From Micractinium sp. NFX-FRZ (Eukaryota; Chlorophyta; Trebouxiophyceae; Chlorellales; Chlorellaceae): 64,000 bases of DNA. Of the stretch, positions 21,872 to 34,400 are shown piece by piece (positions within the stretch are counted from its first letter, which is position 1; each line of letters starts with the position of its first letter). Below the pieces are notes generated by a model. The model saw only the letters and a program-made list of their open reading frames with translations. It searched no databases and had not been told where the DNA came from. A program made the position numbers and the translations under genes. The stretch is from NCBI GenBank assembly GCA_029339195.1, contig JAPTJF010000017.1, positions 124,001-188,000 of the forward strand. Direction: 5' to 3'.

Positions 21872-24800
21872 CTAGCTGGCGGCCGCCGTGCCGTTCTCAG
21901 CTCCCTTGGGTGCCTCCGCCTCAGCTGCCTTGGCTGCCGCTGCTGCCTCGGCTGCCTTCCTCTTCTTCTCACTCACCTGCTCATCTGCAGGCAGGCAGAG
22001 GGGCAGGGAATGGAGGAAAGGGGACGGAGGAAAGGAAGGTCACAAGGCAGCATAGCGGTCAAAACAGCTTCTTTTCAACCGTCTTCAGCAGTCCAGCGGG
22101 ACAAGGATGCAGGCAGGGGAAGGGAAGGTTGCGCCGCACACTGCACCGCCTGCAGCTGCTCCCTCTACCACTACCCTCCGACTCCCACCCCAGCAGTGCT
22201 CCTGCCAAGCAACTGCCGGGCCGCCAGGTTGCTGGTGGGCGCACCCAGTGCGCCCCCATGTATAGATTCAAGAACACAAGAATATCCAAGCGAGCTTCAG
22301 TGAGTTGCTGGCATGGCAAGCAGGCGGCACCAGCACAGCACGCACCTGTGAGCGGCAGCCAGTAGATGCACGGCTTGTTGGTGGTCTTCTTGAACAGCTC
22401 ATCCAGGGTAAGCACGCGCTCCTCCTGACGGGCAGCAGGCCGCTCCATGCCGCCGCTGCCCCTGGCGGGCCGCTCCACCTCGCGATCCCGCTCGCTGCGG
22501 CCCAGCCCGGGCGGCAGGTCGGCGGGCCCGGCGCTGCGTGGGCCTGCGGGGGGTGCCCCTGCAGCCGCCGCAGCGCTGCCGCTGTGCCGCCGGCTCAGCA
22601 TTTCGCGCAGGTCGCGCACCCCTTCGAGGGGCGGGCTGGGGCTGCGCCGGTTGCGGTTCCACTCCCGCTGGCTGCAGCGGGCAGTGGGCCAAGCACGCGG
22701 TGGGCAAGGCAGGAGTGAGCGGGGCCAAAAGGAGCACCACGCAGGCTCCAGGCACAAAGCTGCGCCAAGTCCCATTTCAAACAGCACCCCAGCCCTTCCT
22801 GCGCTTCCCGGCCTGCCCATCGGTTCCGCCTGCCTCTTCGCCCCTGTAGCCGCTGAGCCCCCTGCCTGCACCCTCTGCACACAGGCCTGGCCCCTACCCC
22901 ACCTGCGGTCCGGCTGCTTGCCCTCCGCTGGCGCCGCTGTGGCGCTGTCGGGCGCAGCGGGCTTGGCGGCGGGCTCGGGCTCTGCCGCCGCCGGCGCATC
23001 CTCGGGCCCGTCCTCCTCTGTGCGCTTGATGCGGAAGTCCGGGTTGCCCGCACCGTTGCCGATGGCTGCAGCGGGGGGACGAAGCTGGGGTGGGTGCAAG
23101 TGAAGGGAACCGGCAGCCTGTACCCAGCTGACTATGGCCTTCCCCAAACAGCCTCGCCTGGCATCGCTTCTTGCGGCAAAGACATACAAGAAGCCTCAGT
23201 GACAGCTCACTGAAAGCTTGGCAGCTGAGAGCTCACCTGATTCTGCTTCCGCCAGCGGCACAAAGCGTGGCGCCAGGCGCTTGGGGTTGGTGGCTGGCCA
23301 CTGCAGCTGGTAGGTGGCCTGCGGGAGACGGGCAGGAGGACGGGAGGGGAGAGCAAAGCGCATGGATGAGAAGTTCCTACAGGCAGGCTTTGGTGCCACC
23401 ATTCTGCAAGTGTGCTGTGGCACAGAAATACAGGCAGGTAGGCTGGCAGCCAGTCCCCTTCAGGCACTCGCATGCTGCGCCACGCTGTGCCACCCTGCCA
23501 GCTCAGCGCCAGCTCAGCACATGCCAGCTCACCCGCCGCGTTTCCTCCGCCTGCGCCTTGCTGTCCAGCACGACGTAGCAGTGGGTCTTGATGGAGGGCA
23601 TCCACAGCGCCTTTACCTCCCCCGTCTCGCTCAGCAGCTCACGCACCTGCGCAGGGGGGACCGAGGAAGGAGCGGGCGGGGGGAGGGTGGGGTGGGGGTA
23701 CAAGTTGGGCCGGAGAGCCGGGCAGGTCAAGGTGCGAGGGCAGGGCAGAACAGGATAGCACAGAAATGCGGTGCCTTCTCCGCGCGTTGCACACACCCCC
23801 TGACCTGCCCCAGCCCCCCGCCAGCGCTGCCCCAATCCCATGCCCAGCTGCCCATCTGACACACAGATGCGCCCTGCAGGTGCACCACCCCGACCCCTCC
23901 TCTAGTTGCGCCCCGCCGCACCACAAGCAACCTATTGCAGCCTGTTCAGGTGCACGAAACATGCGTCCCAAGACCATCGGACACCGCCCGCCCGCACCTG
24001 GCGCTCGGTGAAGGGGCGCACAAAACCGTCGATGCGCAGCGCGCGCGTCGTCGGCTCGCTCGCCTCTGGCACGTCCTCGGGCGCCGGCGCCTCCCCCTTC
24101 TCTGCGTTGCCAACTGAGAAGCCGCTGCTGCTGCGGGGCACCTTGGAGGGGCGGCCCCCCGCCAGCTGGGCGCCTGATCCCGGGGAGGCACCCTGCGGGG
24201 CGGCGGCCGCGCGTACCGCGGCGGCCGCGCCGCGCTTGCCGGCGGCTGCAGCGCCCGCCTCCTCATCGCCGCGCTTGCGCTTGGGGGCGCCCTCTGCAAG
24301 GCGGGGGTGCGGGGGTGAGGGGTGAGAGGCGTGCGAGGGCGGGCGGTGGAAGGTGGGGGGGGGATGCGGGTACGCACAGCCGCCCGTCGCATCATCAGGC
24401 TTGCGGATTGGGGTGCTTGGCAACGGGCTGAGCAGGTGCACGCTTGGGGGAGTGTAAGGGGGAAAGGGTGAAGCGCCGGGAGAGGCAGGCAGGCTGGGGG
24501 GACTGAGCGTGCAGGCTGGTGGCAGGGCAGCTTGAGACTTGGGGGCTGCCGAATACAGTTCTTGAGGTGCTCACTATCCATCTTGTGCCCCTCTGGCCGC
24601 CCATGTTCTGAACCATGTGCGGATAACTGTCCCCAAGCACTGCCAGCCAAACCGTCATGCGAGCAGCCCAACTCACCCTCCGTCTTGCCTGCACGCTGCG
24701 CCGGCGACGCCTCCGCCGCCCCCTCCCCCTCGCTTTCCTCCCCATAGTCCAGGTCCACGTCAGCACCGCCAGCTGGCGCCGGCGCTGCCGCCGCCTTTGC

Positions 24801-25608
24801 CGCAGAACCTGCCTGCCCCTTGTGCTGCTCCGGCTCCGCCGCTGCCTGCCGGTCCTCCTCCATTGCAGCCGGCTGCTGCCCCTCTGCTGCCTCCTGCTTC
24901 TCCTCCCCTGCTGCCTCGGTCACAGGAGCAGCAGCAGCAGCAGCAGCAGCAGGCTGCTCCTCTGCCTCTGCCTCCATTGGCTCAGAGGCTGCCGCTGCCT
25001 CCTCCTCCTTCTCCTTCTCCTCCGCCGCCGCTACCGGCTTCTTCTCCTCCTCCTCCGCCTTGCCGGTGCCAGCAGCCGGCTCGTCGGCAGCAACAGTGGC
25101 TGGCTGTGCCTCCTCCTTCTGCTCCTCCTCCTTCTCAGAGGCAGGCTCCGGCTCTGCTGGTGCAGGCGCCTCCTCCTCCTCCTCAGCTGCTGCCTCCTCC
25201 TGCTCCTCTGCTGCCTCGTCAGTGGCGGGGGATGCCGAAGGCTCGCGCTCCTCCTCTCCACCCTGCGCAAGCAAATCACACAGGATGCATGCAGCAATGG
25301 CCGTCAAAACACGAGAATTGACCGCAGCACAGCAGACTCTTGCTGCAGCAGCGTGCTGCTCGTCAGGGCCGGGAAAAGACGTGTGGCAGTGGGCGGTGGT
25401 GCCCAGGCAGCGGCGGCGACCCTGCTGCACTCCCTCCCCACCCTTCCCAACACGCCGTCGCCTGCCTCGCCTTGCCCACCTCGTTCTCCTGGACGTGCTG
25501 CTCCAGCCGCTCCACCAGGTCGGCCTTCTTGCCGCTCACGGGCAATCCACGCTTCTTGCACTCCTCCTTCAGATCAACCACCTTCAGTGCACTCCAATCG
25601 GTGGCCAT
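21872..25608 (-). CDS. Acinus-like RNA-binding splicing protein (SAP, RRM, RSB motif)
   Basis: Eight minus-strand exons: 25608-25480, 25262-24677, 24293-23998, 23646-23533, 23318-23237, 23065-22903, 22671-22346, 21984-21872; 602 aa. Residues 1-43 are a SAP domain (LKVVDLKEECKKRGLPVSG, KKADLVERLEQHV). Residues 44-240 are Glu/Ala-rich and acidic. An RRM covers about 322-400 (RALRIDGFVRPFTERQ, LLSETGEVKALWMPSIKTH, CYVVLDSKAQAEE). Arg/Ser/Pro-rich sequence leads to the RSB motif near 541-569 (LDELFKKTTNKPCIYWLPLT). In animals and plants Acinus uses this motif to hold RNPS1/SR45 and SAP18 in the ASAP complex, which binds the exon-junction complex and tunes splicing in the nucleus. Domain order and the RSB motif make the assignment firm. 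The last exon is a charged Lys/Ala/Glu helix. Confidence 0.92.
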
Positions 25609-25899
25609 GTTGGCGACTTCGAGCAGCGAGAAAGGGCGATCGCGCACAGACGGACAGGATGTCTGCGGGGCAGCACGAAGCGGGGCCAAACCGCCGGCAA
25701 ACCAAAGTCCAAGCTCTGCAATGCCGTGTGCACCTGCTTGGGCGCCCGGGAGTGGAACGCCTGCTGCGTGGCACCGGGGCCAACCTGGCAGAAATGAGAT
25801 GCAGGGTGAAAGGTGCCCAGCGGCGCTGCGCACGCCCTCTTTCGTGTGAGGAAGGCACTCCTCGGGGAAGTGCTGAGCACGAAATTCAAGAGCGGCGGG
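25609..25899. promoter_or_regulatory. Divergent 5' region, Acinus / S27a
   Basis: 291 bases between two divergent start codons, presumably a bidirectional promoter. No TATA-like box seen. Confidence 0.5.
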
Positions 25900-27304
25900 A
25901 TGGTGTTCGTTCGCACGGGTGCGAGGCTGCTGGCGGCGGCATGTCTTTGGGCAGGGCCCCGCGCAGTGGGCGGCAGCACACCCGCAGCCAGCCGGGGCCG
26001 AAGCAAGCAGCTTGTGGCCCGCATGCCACTGCGCCGCAGCCTGTGTGATGCCGACCCCCGCCCACCCCCCGCCCCCCTGCAGACCGCACCCATGTGCTGG
26101 AGCTCGGCTCCACGGCCACCGTGGCCGATGTGAAGGCCGCCATCGAGGCGCGCCAGGGTGAGTGGCCGCCGCCGCCGCTGGCCGTCGCAGGCGTCGAGGC
26201 CGTGCCCTCTTCAATGTTGTGTAGCTTGCGTGCTCTGCACCCCTCGTTGGCTGCCTGCGCGCCACAGCATTTGCAGCAGCAGCCACATGCAGAAGGGCCG
26301 CAGCAACCCCTCTGGCTCCCCTTGTTGCTCCTCCTTGCCATCTTCGTGCTACCCCCGCCCCACCCCCAAGTGCTCCCCGCACGCTCCCCTGCCCAGCAAC
26401 ATCCATCCTCTTTTTCAACACCTGTGCTTCCACCCACTCACCCACCGCCCTCCTCCACGCCCGCGCCCACGCCCCCCGCAGGCATCCCCGCTGAGGAGCA
26501 GCGCGTGATGTTTGCTGGCCGCCAGCTGGAGGAGGATGCGCGCCTGGAGTCGTGCGGCGTCACCGACGACTCCCAGATGTACGTGCTGATGCGCCTGCTG
26601 GGTGGCGCCAAGAAGCGCAAGAAGAAGACGTACACCAAGCCCAAGAAGCAGAAGCACAAGTGAGCACGCGCAGGGTGCCGTCGGCGGCGCTTGCGGCGCC
26701 ACGTGCGCATGTGCGCACCGCCGCAGCTTGGCGGGCGTGCAGAGTAGCGCTTGCTCTGCCGTGCCCCGTTTTGGGGGGCCCCGCCTGCACTCTGTGCTGC
26801 CTCCGCCAACGCCCCAATCCCCTTCTTCCCTCCCCGCCCCCTGCCCCAGGCACAAGAAGGTGAAGCTGAGGGTGCTCAAGTTTTACAAGGTGGACGACTC
26901 TGGCAAGGTGCAGCGCCTGCGCAAGGTCTGCCCCCAGTGCGGCCCCGGCATCTTCATGGCCACCCACTTCAACCGCGTCTACTGCGGCAAGTGCCACCTC
27001 ACCTGTGAGTGGGCCCGGGGCGCCGGGGGGGCCGGGGTGGGGGAGGCAGGGGAGGGGAAGCAGCCTTGCCGCCGGGAGGGTGGCCGGCTGGCTGGCGTGC
27101 CGGTTGGCTGCTCTGAGCGTGCATGCGCACTGGCATGCCATGCGCCTGCTGCCGAGCATGGTGCGGAGCCTGCGTTGAAATCTCCCATACGCAGTGCACC
27201 ACGACTGTGTACCACGGCGAGTCTGCCTCGTCACACTTTTTCTCCCGCTCCGCGCCTCCTTCCCTGCTGCAGACGTGTACGACAAGGAGGGCCAGACCGC
27301 GTAA
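25900..27304 (+). CDS. RPS27A: Ubiquitin-like domain fused to 40S ribosomal protein S27a
   Basis: Five exons: 25900-25918, 26083-26157, 26482-26659, 26850-27004, 27273-27304; 152 aa. Residues 74-152 are eS31/S27a: Lys-rich start ([18 protein letters not shown]), [19 protein letters not shown], and a zinc ribbon CPQC-x14-CGKC, ending VYDKEGQTA. It is a 40S beak protein. The N-terminal 73 residues are a strongly diverged ubiquitin: [32 protein letters not shown], ending RLLGG. The diglycine for cleavage is kept, but positions equivalent to Lys6, 11, 29, 33, 48 and 63 are not Lys, Ile44 is Met and Arg74 is Leu. The released peptide is therefore unlikely to work as ubiquitin. Exon 1 is only 19 bases but has a good donor and joins in phase. 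Confidence 0.95.
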
Positions 27305-27715
27305 GCGTGCTGCACCCGTCTCCTGTCGTCCCAATGGAGTGGGCGTGATGCTTGTGGGGGGCGCGGCGCGCGCGGCGTGACGGCGGGCCTGCCCGTCTTG
27401 CACCCCTTGCGCGCCCGCCCACCCCTCCCAGCGGCCCGCCGTGTGTGTCAGTTTGCCGCTGCCGCCGACTGTAAGGCTCCGCTGCCAAGCAACAATATGA
27501 GGGTCAGGCTTATCTGAGACGTGGGGGAGCGAAGGGAAACTATCAGGGAAATCTACTTGCACGAATAGCTTGTTGACGTGTGACCTGATGCCGCGCTGGG
27601 TGGGGGCATGCCATCAGATCAGCAGGGCATCCCAGTTCGCGCGATCGGTTGCTGTAAGTTCTCCGACCTACGACTGGGGCCAGAGCTCGCGTTTAAAAGC
27701 CGCACACAGCGGGAG
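27305..27715. other. Intergenic: S27a 3' region and DET2 5' region
   Basis: TGTAA at 27470-27474, about 165 nt after the S27a stop, is a candidate poly(A) signal. No gene seen. Confidence 0.5.
27470..27474 (+). terminator. Candidate poly(A) signal TGTAA for S27a
   Basis: TGTAA pentamer about 165 nt downstream of the stop, at normal algal spacing. Use is inferred. Confidence 0.5.
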
Positions 27716-30167
27716 ATGGACTGGCAAGCTGTCGGAGCCTTCATATGGGCGGTGCCCACCTCGGCCCTGGCCTGGGGCATGACCATAGCAGCAGTGGCAA
27801 CATTCATCACGCTTCTGATTGGCCCCACAGCGCCTTACGGGAGGTGCGGCAATGGGCGCCACTTTCACGCCCTTGTTTCGCCGGACAGGGACACCAAACA
27901 CATCTATGGGGCGATGATATGCGTTTCTACAGCTGCAAGCTCCAAATGCACCTATGTTGCTGCGCCTACGCTACCGCCACCGCCCTGCCGCCGGTCGCCA
28001 GCCGGTGCCACTCTGCCCTAGTATAGTCTAGTCGTTACAGTCCTCTGCCCTGCAGGTATTCCACCACAGGCTGGGGTTTCTTCATCGGCCCCAAGCTGGC
28101 TTGGGTGGTGAGTGTGCTGCGGCGGAGCGGCACGCTGCCGTGGGCAAGAGAGTACCTTGCCACCGCTCGTCCCTGCACACAGCGCACCTACCCACCTGCT
28201 CACCCTCTGCGCCCTCGCCTCCCGCCGCCGCCCACCTGCTGCTTTTGCAGACCCAGGAGGTGTGGAGCTTTGCTGTGCCTGCCATCTGGCTCGCCTGCTT
28301 TGCCACCCCGGAGCAGCTGGCGCGCCTTCGGGCGCCTCAGAACGCGCTCCTGATGACCCTCTTCCTGGTCCATTACTTCAACAGAGGTGCGGCTGTGCGG
28401 CATGCTTTGCTTGCTTTTCTTTGCTTCACACCTTCTTATCCGCATTGTTCATGTCTCTGTCCGTAGTGGCCTGGCCCTGTGGCAGTAGCACATTGTATCT
28501 GTAAGGGGCGTACGTCTGTACATGTGGAAGCTCACGGGCCACCATGCATGCAGGGTGTGCGGCATGCCGCTGCTGCCGCTGCTCCTGGCATGCCGCTGCT
28601 CCTGCCACGCCGCTGCTGCCGCTGCTCCTGGTGCCCCGCTGCTCCTGCCACGCATCACCATCACACAGGTGCATTGCCTACCGGCCCACGCCTGAGCGAA
28701 CCCCATCCCCGCCTGCCCTGCCCTGCCCCGTGCCTCTGCCGCCCCACAGACTTCATTTTCCCACTTCGCCTCCGTGGCGGCAAGCCCACCCCGTTCACTG
28801 TGTGGCTCATGGTGAGACTGGAGCAGTGCAGGCTTGAGGGCTGCTATGCGGGCGGCAGCGGCGGCAGGCCTGGCAGTGCTTGGGAAGCATTATGCCGCCG
28901 CGGAAGCATGGAGTGGGGTGGGGTAGAGGGTGGGGGGTGAGAGCAGGTGCGTGAACCGCAGCTTGCACCCTCTGGATTGCCCTCTTGCTGAGCCTGCCAG
29001 CCTGCTGCCAGCGCCTGCACCCCGCCCCACAGCTCGCCCTGCTGCCCTTCTCGTGCAGGCAGCGGTGTTTTGCATCTACAATGGATGGATGCAGGTGGGG
29101 TGGCCGAAAGCACGGGTTCAGGGGCCAGCAAACTTGTTTGCTCAGTGCGCGCTTGCTTCCGACAGATGTCAGGCAGTCCTGGCCTTTTTGTTGCATTAAC
29201 ACCCACCCCACCCCTGCTTGCAACCCACGCCCCAGCACCGCTCTCGCATTTCCAAGCATGCCTCCCCTGTGCCCCGGCTTGCCCACCCACCCCTCCCCAA
29301 CCCCTCCCTACAGACCAAGTATCTCCTGACAGAGGCACCCACCGTGACGCCCATCACTGCACGCACGCTGGCGGGTGCGGCCCTGTGGCTGGCGGGCTGG
29401 CTCATCAACATGCAGGCCGACCACATACTCATCAACCTGCGCAAGAGGGCGGGGGACAAGGGTGAGAAAGCATATTCCTGCTTGCTTGAATTGAACCGCT
29501 TCGCCTTCTTCTGCTGCCTGCCGCCCCTCCATGCCCAACGCCGACTCGCCTAGCTCCCTCCCACTCCTCCCCCACCCTCCTCCCTTTGCGCACCTCTCGT
29601 TGCCCTCCTTACACCCTCCCACTCCTCCCCTGTCCTCCTGCCCCACCCTTCTACCTCCCAAAGGCTACAAGATCCCGCGTGGCGGCGCGTTTGAGTATGT
29701 GTCAGCAGCAAACTACTTTGGGGAGATGGTGGAGTGGGGCGGCTGGGCGCTGGCCGCCTACCCCTCCCTCCCCGCCGCCGCATTTGCCCTCTTCACATTT
29801 GCCAACCTGGCGCCCCGCGGGTGGAGGCACCACCTCTGGTGGGTGTGCATGCCTGCCTGGTGGGCGGCCTGGGCTGGGGTCCAAAAGGTGGTTCAAAAGT
29901 GTGGGCTGGATGTGGGCTGGGCTGGTCACCGCCACCCCGCCGCCGCTTGTGCCAGCTTGCCAGCCGCCTCTTCCTGCCCTGTGGCTCAGCGGTCCACCGG
30001 TGAGTGGTGAGCCACCATCTTTAATTCATGTCCCTCCGCTTTGAGTCATGCCTGGCTGATGTACGCCATGCCCTGCATGCTGTGCATGCTGTGCTCTCTG
30101 CAGGTACAAGTCCAAGTTCCCACGCTACCCCAAGAACCGCAGGGCGGTCATACCCTTCCTTTGGTAA
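27716..30167 (+). CDS. DET2: Steroid 5-alpha-reductase family protein (DET2-like)
   Basis: Eight exons: 27716-27843, 28056-28107, 28251-28386, 28750-28811, 29059-29094, 29314-29461, 29664-29838, 30104-30167; 266 aa, close to the usual 255-265. Multiple hydrophobic segments fit an ER membrane enzyme reducing the C4-C5 double bond of 3-oxo-steroids with NADPH. Conserved motifs: GWGFFIGPKLAW, TQEVWSF (the catalytic Gln-Glu pair), HYFNRDFIFPLR, GGAFEYVSAANYFGE, the aromatic-rich VEWGGWALA, and the C-terminal WYKSKFPRYPKNRRAVIPF ending in FLW. The last is diagnostic of the family. In plants this step belongs to brassinosteroid synthesis; the algal substrate may be a phytosterol ketone. All exon joins keep conserved motifs intact. 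Confidence 0.93.
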
Positions 30168-31431
30168 CCAGGTGAGGGCTCACACAGCGCCGTGGGTGCA
30201 TCGGCAGGTTTGGAGAAAATGGGGGATGGACGCTCGTGAGAAGCCTTTTGACATAGGTGGCATGGTTGGTCGAGGTGGCAGGGCGCACAGCAACGGGCGC
30301 CGAGGTGCAAGACACCAGCTTAACTGGCCTGCTTGCCTGCTTGCCTGCCTGTCTGTCCCCAGCTGTCGTCGCTGGCATGCAGCAGGCACTGCCACTGGGG
30401 GAGCCTTGGCGCGCCCTGTGCATGCCAATTTGCTGCAAGCCAACCTGCAGCCTGGGTGGCCCGGTGGGCAGCCGGCTCCTTATCTTGCTTGCACTGCTCG
30501 TGCGCCCTCTCCACACTGCAGGAGCCTGCTTCTTTGAAAGTGGTCGGCTACAGAGCAAATTTGGAGCGTTCGGCAGCACCGCAGGATGGCCACAGCAGCC
30601 AAGCCGCAACGGGGCATGCCAGGCTGGCAGCTGCCGTGGCGGTGTGTTGACATCAGCTGTATGAGCGGCACAGGCGGACCGGTGGTGTTGTTGCCGTGTG
30701 CACCGGGCCGACGCATCCATTCATTTCGCTTGCAGTCACGCCATAAACGAAGCATCTGATTCAGTTAGGGCTTGTAAAGCAGATGATGTTACGGATTTGT
30801 ACAGGTCATGTGGCCACCCCAGAAGCAGCCCCGGTGCTGCACCCGCGTGCCAGCTCTGATGGCATGTGCTGGCATGGTAACTCGGCCCACCACGTTTTCG
30901 GGGGAGCTCCTCCTTTAGTGTTATCATGACTGGACAACCTAGGCGGGTGGACCAGGCAGGCGCTCCTTTCTATGCAGGCGCTGTGTACGCACAGTCACAT
31001 CCTGCGCTGCTTCTGGCAAGTACCATGTTCCAGATTCCAGGTACCTTGGGTTTTACAACCTTCTACTAGCCCAGTACTACTGTCCTGCAAGGTGCAGGCC
31101 TGGGTGGATGATCCTATCGGATAGCGGACTGCACCAGAAATGTACAGCGTTTCCGCCACGCGTGGCGGCGGCGCTGCACTGCTTTGTTTCCACCCCCTCG
31201 TCAAGGCAGCCAGCTAGTCTACCGGTAACTGCTATAAGCATAGGCCAGTGGGCACGATTAGGGCGTCTGCTTGGGCAGGGGCGCCGGCCAAGCCTCTAGT
31301 TTTCGGCCATCCGGTGCCTGCGCGGGGGTCCCAAGGTGCCTCGGCTGGGCCAAACGACGCCCGATAAGCCGGGGGGCTCCTTGGAGAATAATTGCACGCA
31401 CCTGGCTTCCCTGTGTGCTGCACCTTCGGCC
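30168..31431. other. Intergenic: DET2 3' region and PHD/UBA gene 5' region
   Basis: Candidate TGTAA at 30773-30777. No ORF with a credible start or family match, no tRNA fold found by eye. Confidence 0.45.
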
Positions 31432-34400
31432 ATGAACGGGGAGGACACTAAGGGAGCTCCTGTGGTGAGCCTAGCGGCACAGATGTGTAGGGTGTCCGCT
31501 GCACATAGGCTTGGCACCGCCGCAACGACCTTGTGGCGGCGACTGGGGCGGTGCCGGCCCCACCGCTGGGCGGTGCACTGGTCTCGGTGTGCCCACGGGA
31601 CTAGGTCCCTGGGGACTGTCCCCCTGTGCCTGTGCCACTGTCCCTTGACGCCTGTTGGGACTGTGTGTGCTTTCTCGATCCCCCCTTGCAGCTCTGTTCT
31701 GTGTGCCATAAAGACATAGACCCGGAAGAAGAGTACATTGAAGGTCCGCCTGCCTGGCCGCTTGCCCTCTGCTGCTGCCGAGCCGCCATTGGCGGTTGGT
31801 GTGCGGCGGAACTTTTGGGAGTTTGGGGCCGGAGCAGCCTGGCCAACGCTTGACTGTGTGCTGTGCGATGTTGAGTCAGGCATCACCGGTTGTGCCTGGC
31901 TGCAGCGGACGTACGGTGGTGTCGCAGCGCCGCTCAGCGCAGCGCCGCCTCCCGAGGCCGCCTCCGTGCATCCCCTCCACCGCACCCACCACACTCCCTT
32001 CCCGCCGACCCCTGCCGGTGCCCGTCACCCCCGCCTGTGCCATGCTGCAGCCACGTGCAATGGGTGCGGGCGGGGCACATACCATGTCGAGTGCGTCACC
32101 CCACTCATGTCCCGCATACATCACGACTCGACACGGGCCATGGAGCGGGCGCGGGTGCGAGGGGACGTTGGGCAGCCTTGGTTCTCAATCTTTCGGCTAT
32201 GTTTGTGACCCATGGGCGCCTGGCACGTGCCAAGCAACACTGCCCTGACTGCAAAGCCGCCAGCACAGCTGCGTTTGGCCCTCGCTGTCCCGGCCTTGCT
32301 TTTGTGCAACTGTACGTCCCACCTTCGTTTTGAGCTGCCGCGCCTGTTACCCAAACGCCAGCATAGCACCGCATGTCTGGTCTGCAGATGCGCTGCCTAG
32401 TTGACCTTCCCCCCTTGTGCCTCTGCCTGCCTGTTTCTGGGCTGTTCCTTCCTGCCTGCAGCGCCTGGTTGCCACCAAGCCACATTACTACATGGCCGAA
32501 CAGAAGATGCGCTGCCCGGCGGGTCTGGCGGGGGGCAGCGACTGTGGAGGTGCGCGCTTGCTGCAGCAGGCGGCGCCTGTGGCGCTTGCGTGCGCAGAGG
32601 CAGGGGTCCTTGGGCGCACCGCACTTCTGGGTCTCTAGCCTGTTTGCTACGTTGCTGCTGCGCCTGCATGGCGCCTCTTCTTTCCTGGCATTGCCCGTGG
32701 GTCGCTCGTAATGCTATTCATGCTGCCCCGCCTCCCTGCGTCCCGCCCTGCTTGCCTGCTCATTCCCGTGAACGTGTCAACCTGCAGGCAAAATCGTTGA
32801 TGCCGACATGATTAAGCCAATCAAGGCAGCCCCCGCGCCCCCGCCCGGCCTGCCTCCTCCGGCCATGGGAAGAGGGAAGAAGGGGGCTGGCGCCAGCGCA
32901 GCGACCGCTGGGGCGGGACCCTCGGGCGGACCAAAGAAGCAGGCCGGCGCTGGCGCCGGCGTCGCAGCAGCAGCCGCACCGGCGCCTCCTAGTAAGAGGC
33001 AGCAGCGGGAGCAGCAACGTGATGCAGCAGCTGCACTGCGTGCCAACGCAGCACCCGATTACGCCGCTGCCTCGGCAAGTGGCAGCGGCGGTGGCGGCGG
33101 CGGTGGTGTGGGGAACGGCGTGCGGGGCGGGGCGGGGCAGCCCCGAGGTTCCAAGCTCAAGTTCCCTCCAATGCAGCGCCCACCAGACCTCCAGGTGCCG
33201 TTATTTTGGAAAGAAGAAGTTGTGGGTTTAGTGTGATTTCCATGTGCCCTCCAATGCAGCACTCACCAAACCTCCAGGTGCCGGCCGGCAGATGCGCCCG
33301 GAGGCCCTGCTTTCGCCAGTGCACAGCCTGCTGTGCTGGCACGAGATGCTGGCCGCCCGGGGTGTGCTTGCGCTTTGCACACCTCGTTCATCAACAGCAG
33401 TGGCATTCTGGTGGCCTGCGCTTCGGCAAGCACAGCAAGAGCGCATGCCATGCACGCCTGCACGCTGTGCCTGCTGCGGTGTCGCGCTGCTCACCCCGCG
33501 CCTGTGCCCGCCCCCCTCCCTGCACTTCCCATGCCCCCATCAGCGCTGCCAAGATTGGGACGACTATGGGGAATGCTTCATACACAAGTGCCCGCGGTGC
33601 CATGGAGAGGTGGGCACATTGCGCCCCAGCCGCGGCCGGGCATGCAGGCAGTCTACAGCAGTGCCGGCGGGTTTTCTTTGCTGCCAGCGTGCTGTGCTGC
33701 TGTGGTCGACCTGAGCAGAGGGGATTGAGGGCGCACCAAGCCGAGCGCCTTTGGTGTTGAAGTCCGGTGCTTGTGATGGTTTTGTCTTTCTGGGATGCCA
33801 GTGTCACAAGAGGAGCCTCACGCACTCAATGCCATGCACCTGGTTGCTCATGCCTGTGTGCAGGAGGAGCTGCAAGAGCGGGAGCGCGCGTGGGTGGCTC
33901 GACAAAAGGCCAAGGAGCGGTGAGCCCGGCCTGGTGTGCTCTCCCAGCTGTCTGCCAACCGCCTGCCTGCCTGCCTGCCTGCCTGCCGTTCACAAGCCAT
34001 CTTAACAACAATCCCAAACTCTCCTCTGGCCTTTGCTCTTCTACCCGTCTCTTGAGCCCCACCCTGCCCTGCCCTGCTCAATGCTCGACGCGCTGCTGGC
34101 TGCCCTCGTGCCCCACCCCACTTGCAGAGAGCAGCGGCAGAATGAGCTGAAGAGGCACGAGGCGGCGGTGGCGGCGCGAGCGGAGCAGTCGGAATGGGAG
34201 GAGCAGGTGGGCAGGCAGGCTGTGCAGTGCCTCGTGCTGAAACCCTCTCGTTGGCCGGGCCTTGGCGGCAGGCGAAGAAGCAGCCAGTGGTCTGCCTTCA
34301 CACCTGCCTGCTTCTGGCCAACCTCGCGCCCCCTGTTGCCTGCCAGGTGGCGGCGCGGGAGCGGGAGCGGCTGGAGCATGAGGAGGCATACCTGCAGATG

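Noticed and set aside
24657..26048. 463-codon open frame on the plus strand, Leu/Arg-rich
   Set aside because: Antisense of the Glu/Ala-rich Acinus exon, where GAG/GAA repeats read as Leu/Leu runs. It also crosses real introns and the S27a start.
30168..31431. Searched for tRNA or small RNA genes in the gap
   Set aside because: No cloverleaf with TTCGA-type arm and matching acceptor stem could be built by eye; a tRNAscan run would be decisive.
33195..33238. Continuation of PHD/UBA exon 6 to a stop (ending VVGLV)
   Set aside because: Reading through ends the protein early. The donor at 33195 joins in phase to a conserved Cys-rich exon, so this is intron.
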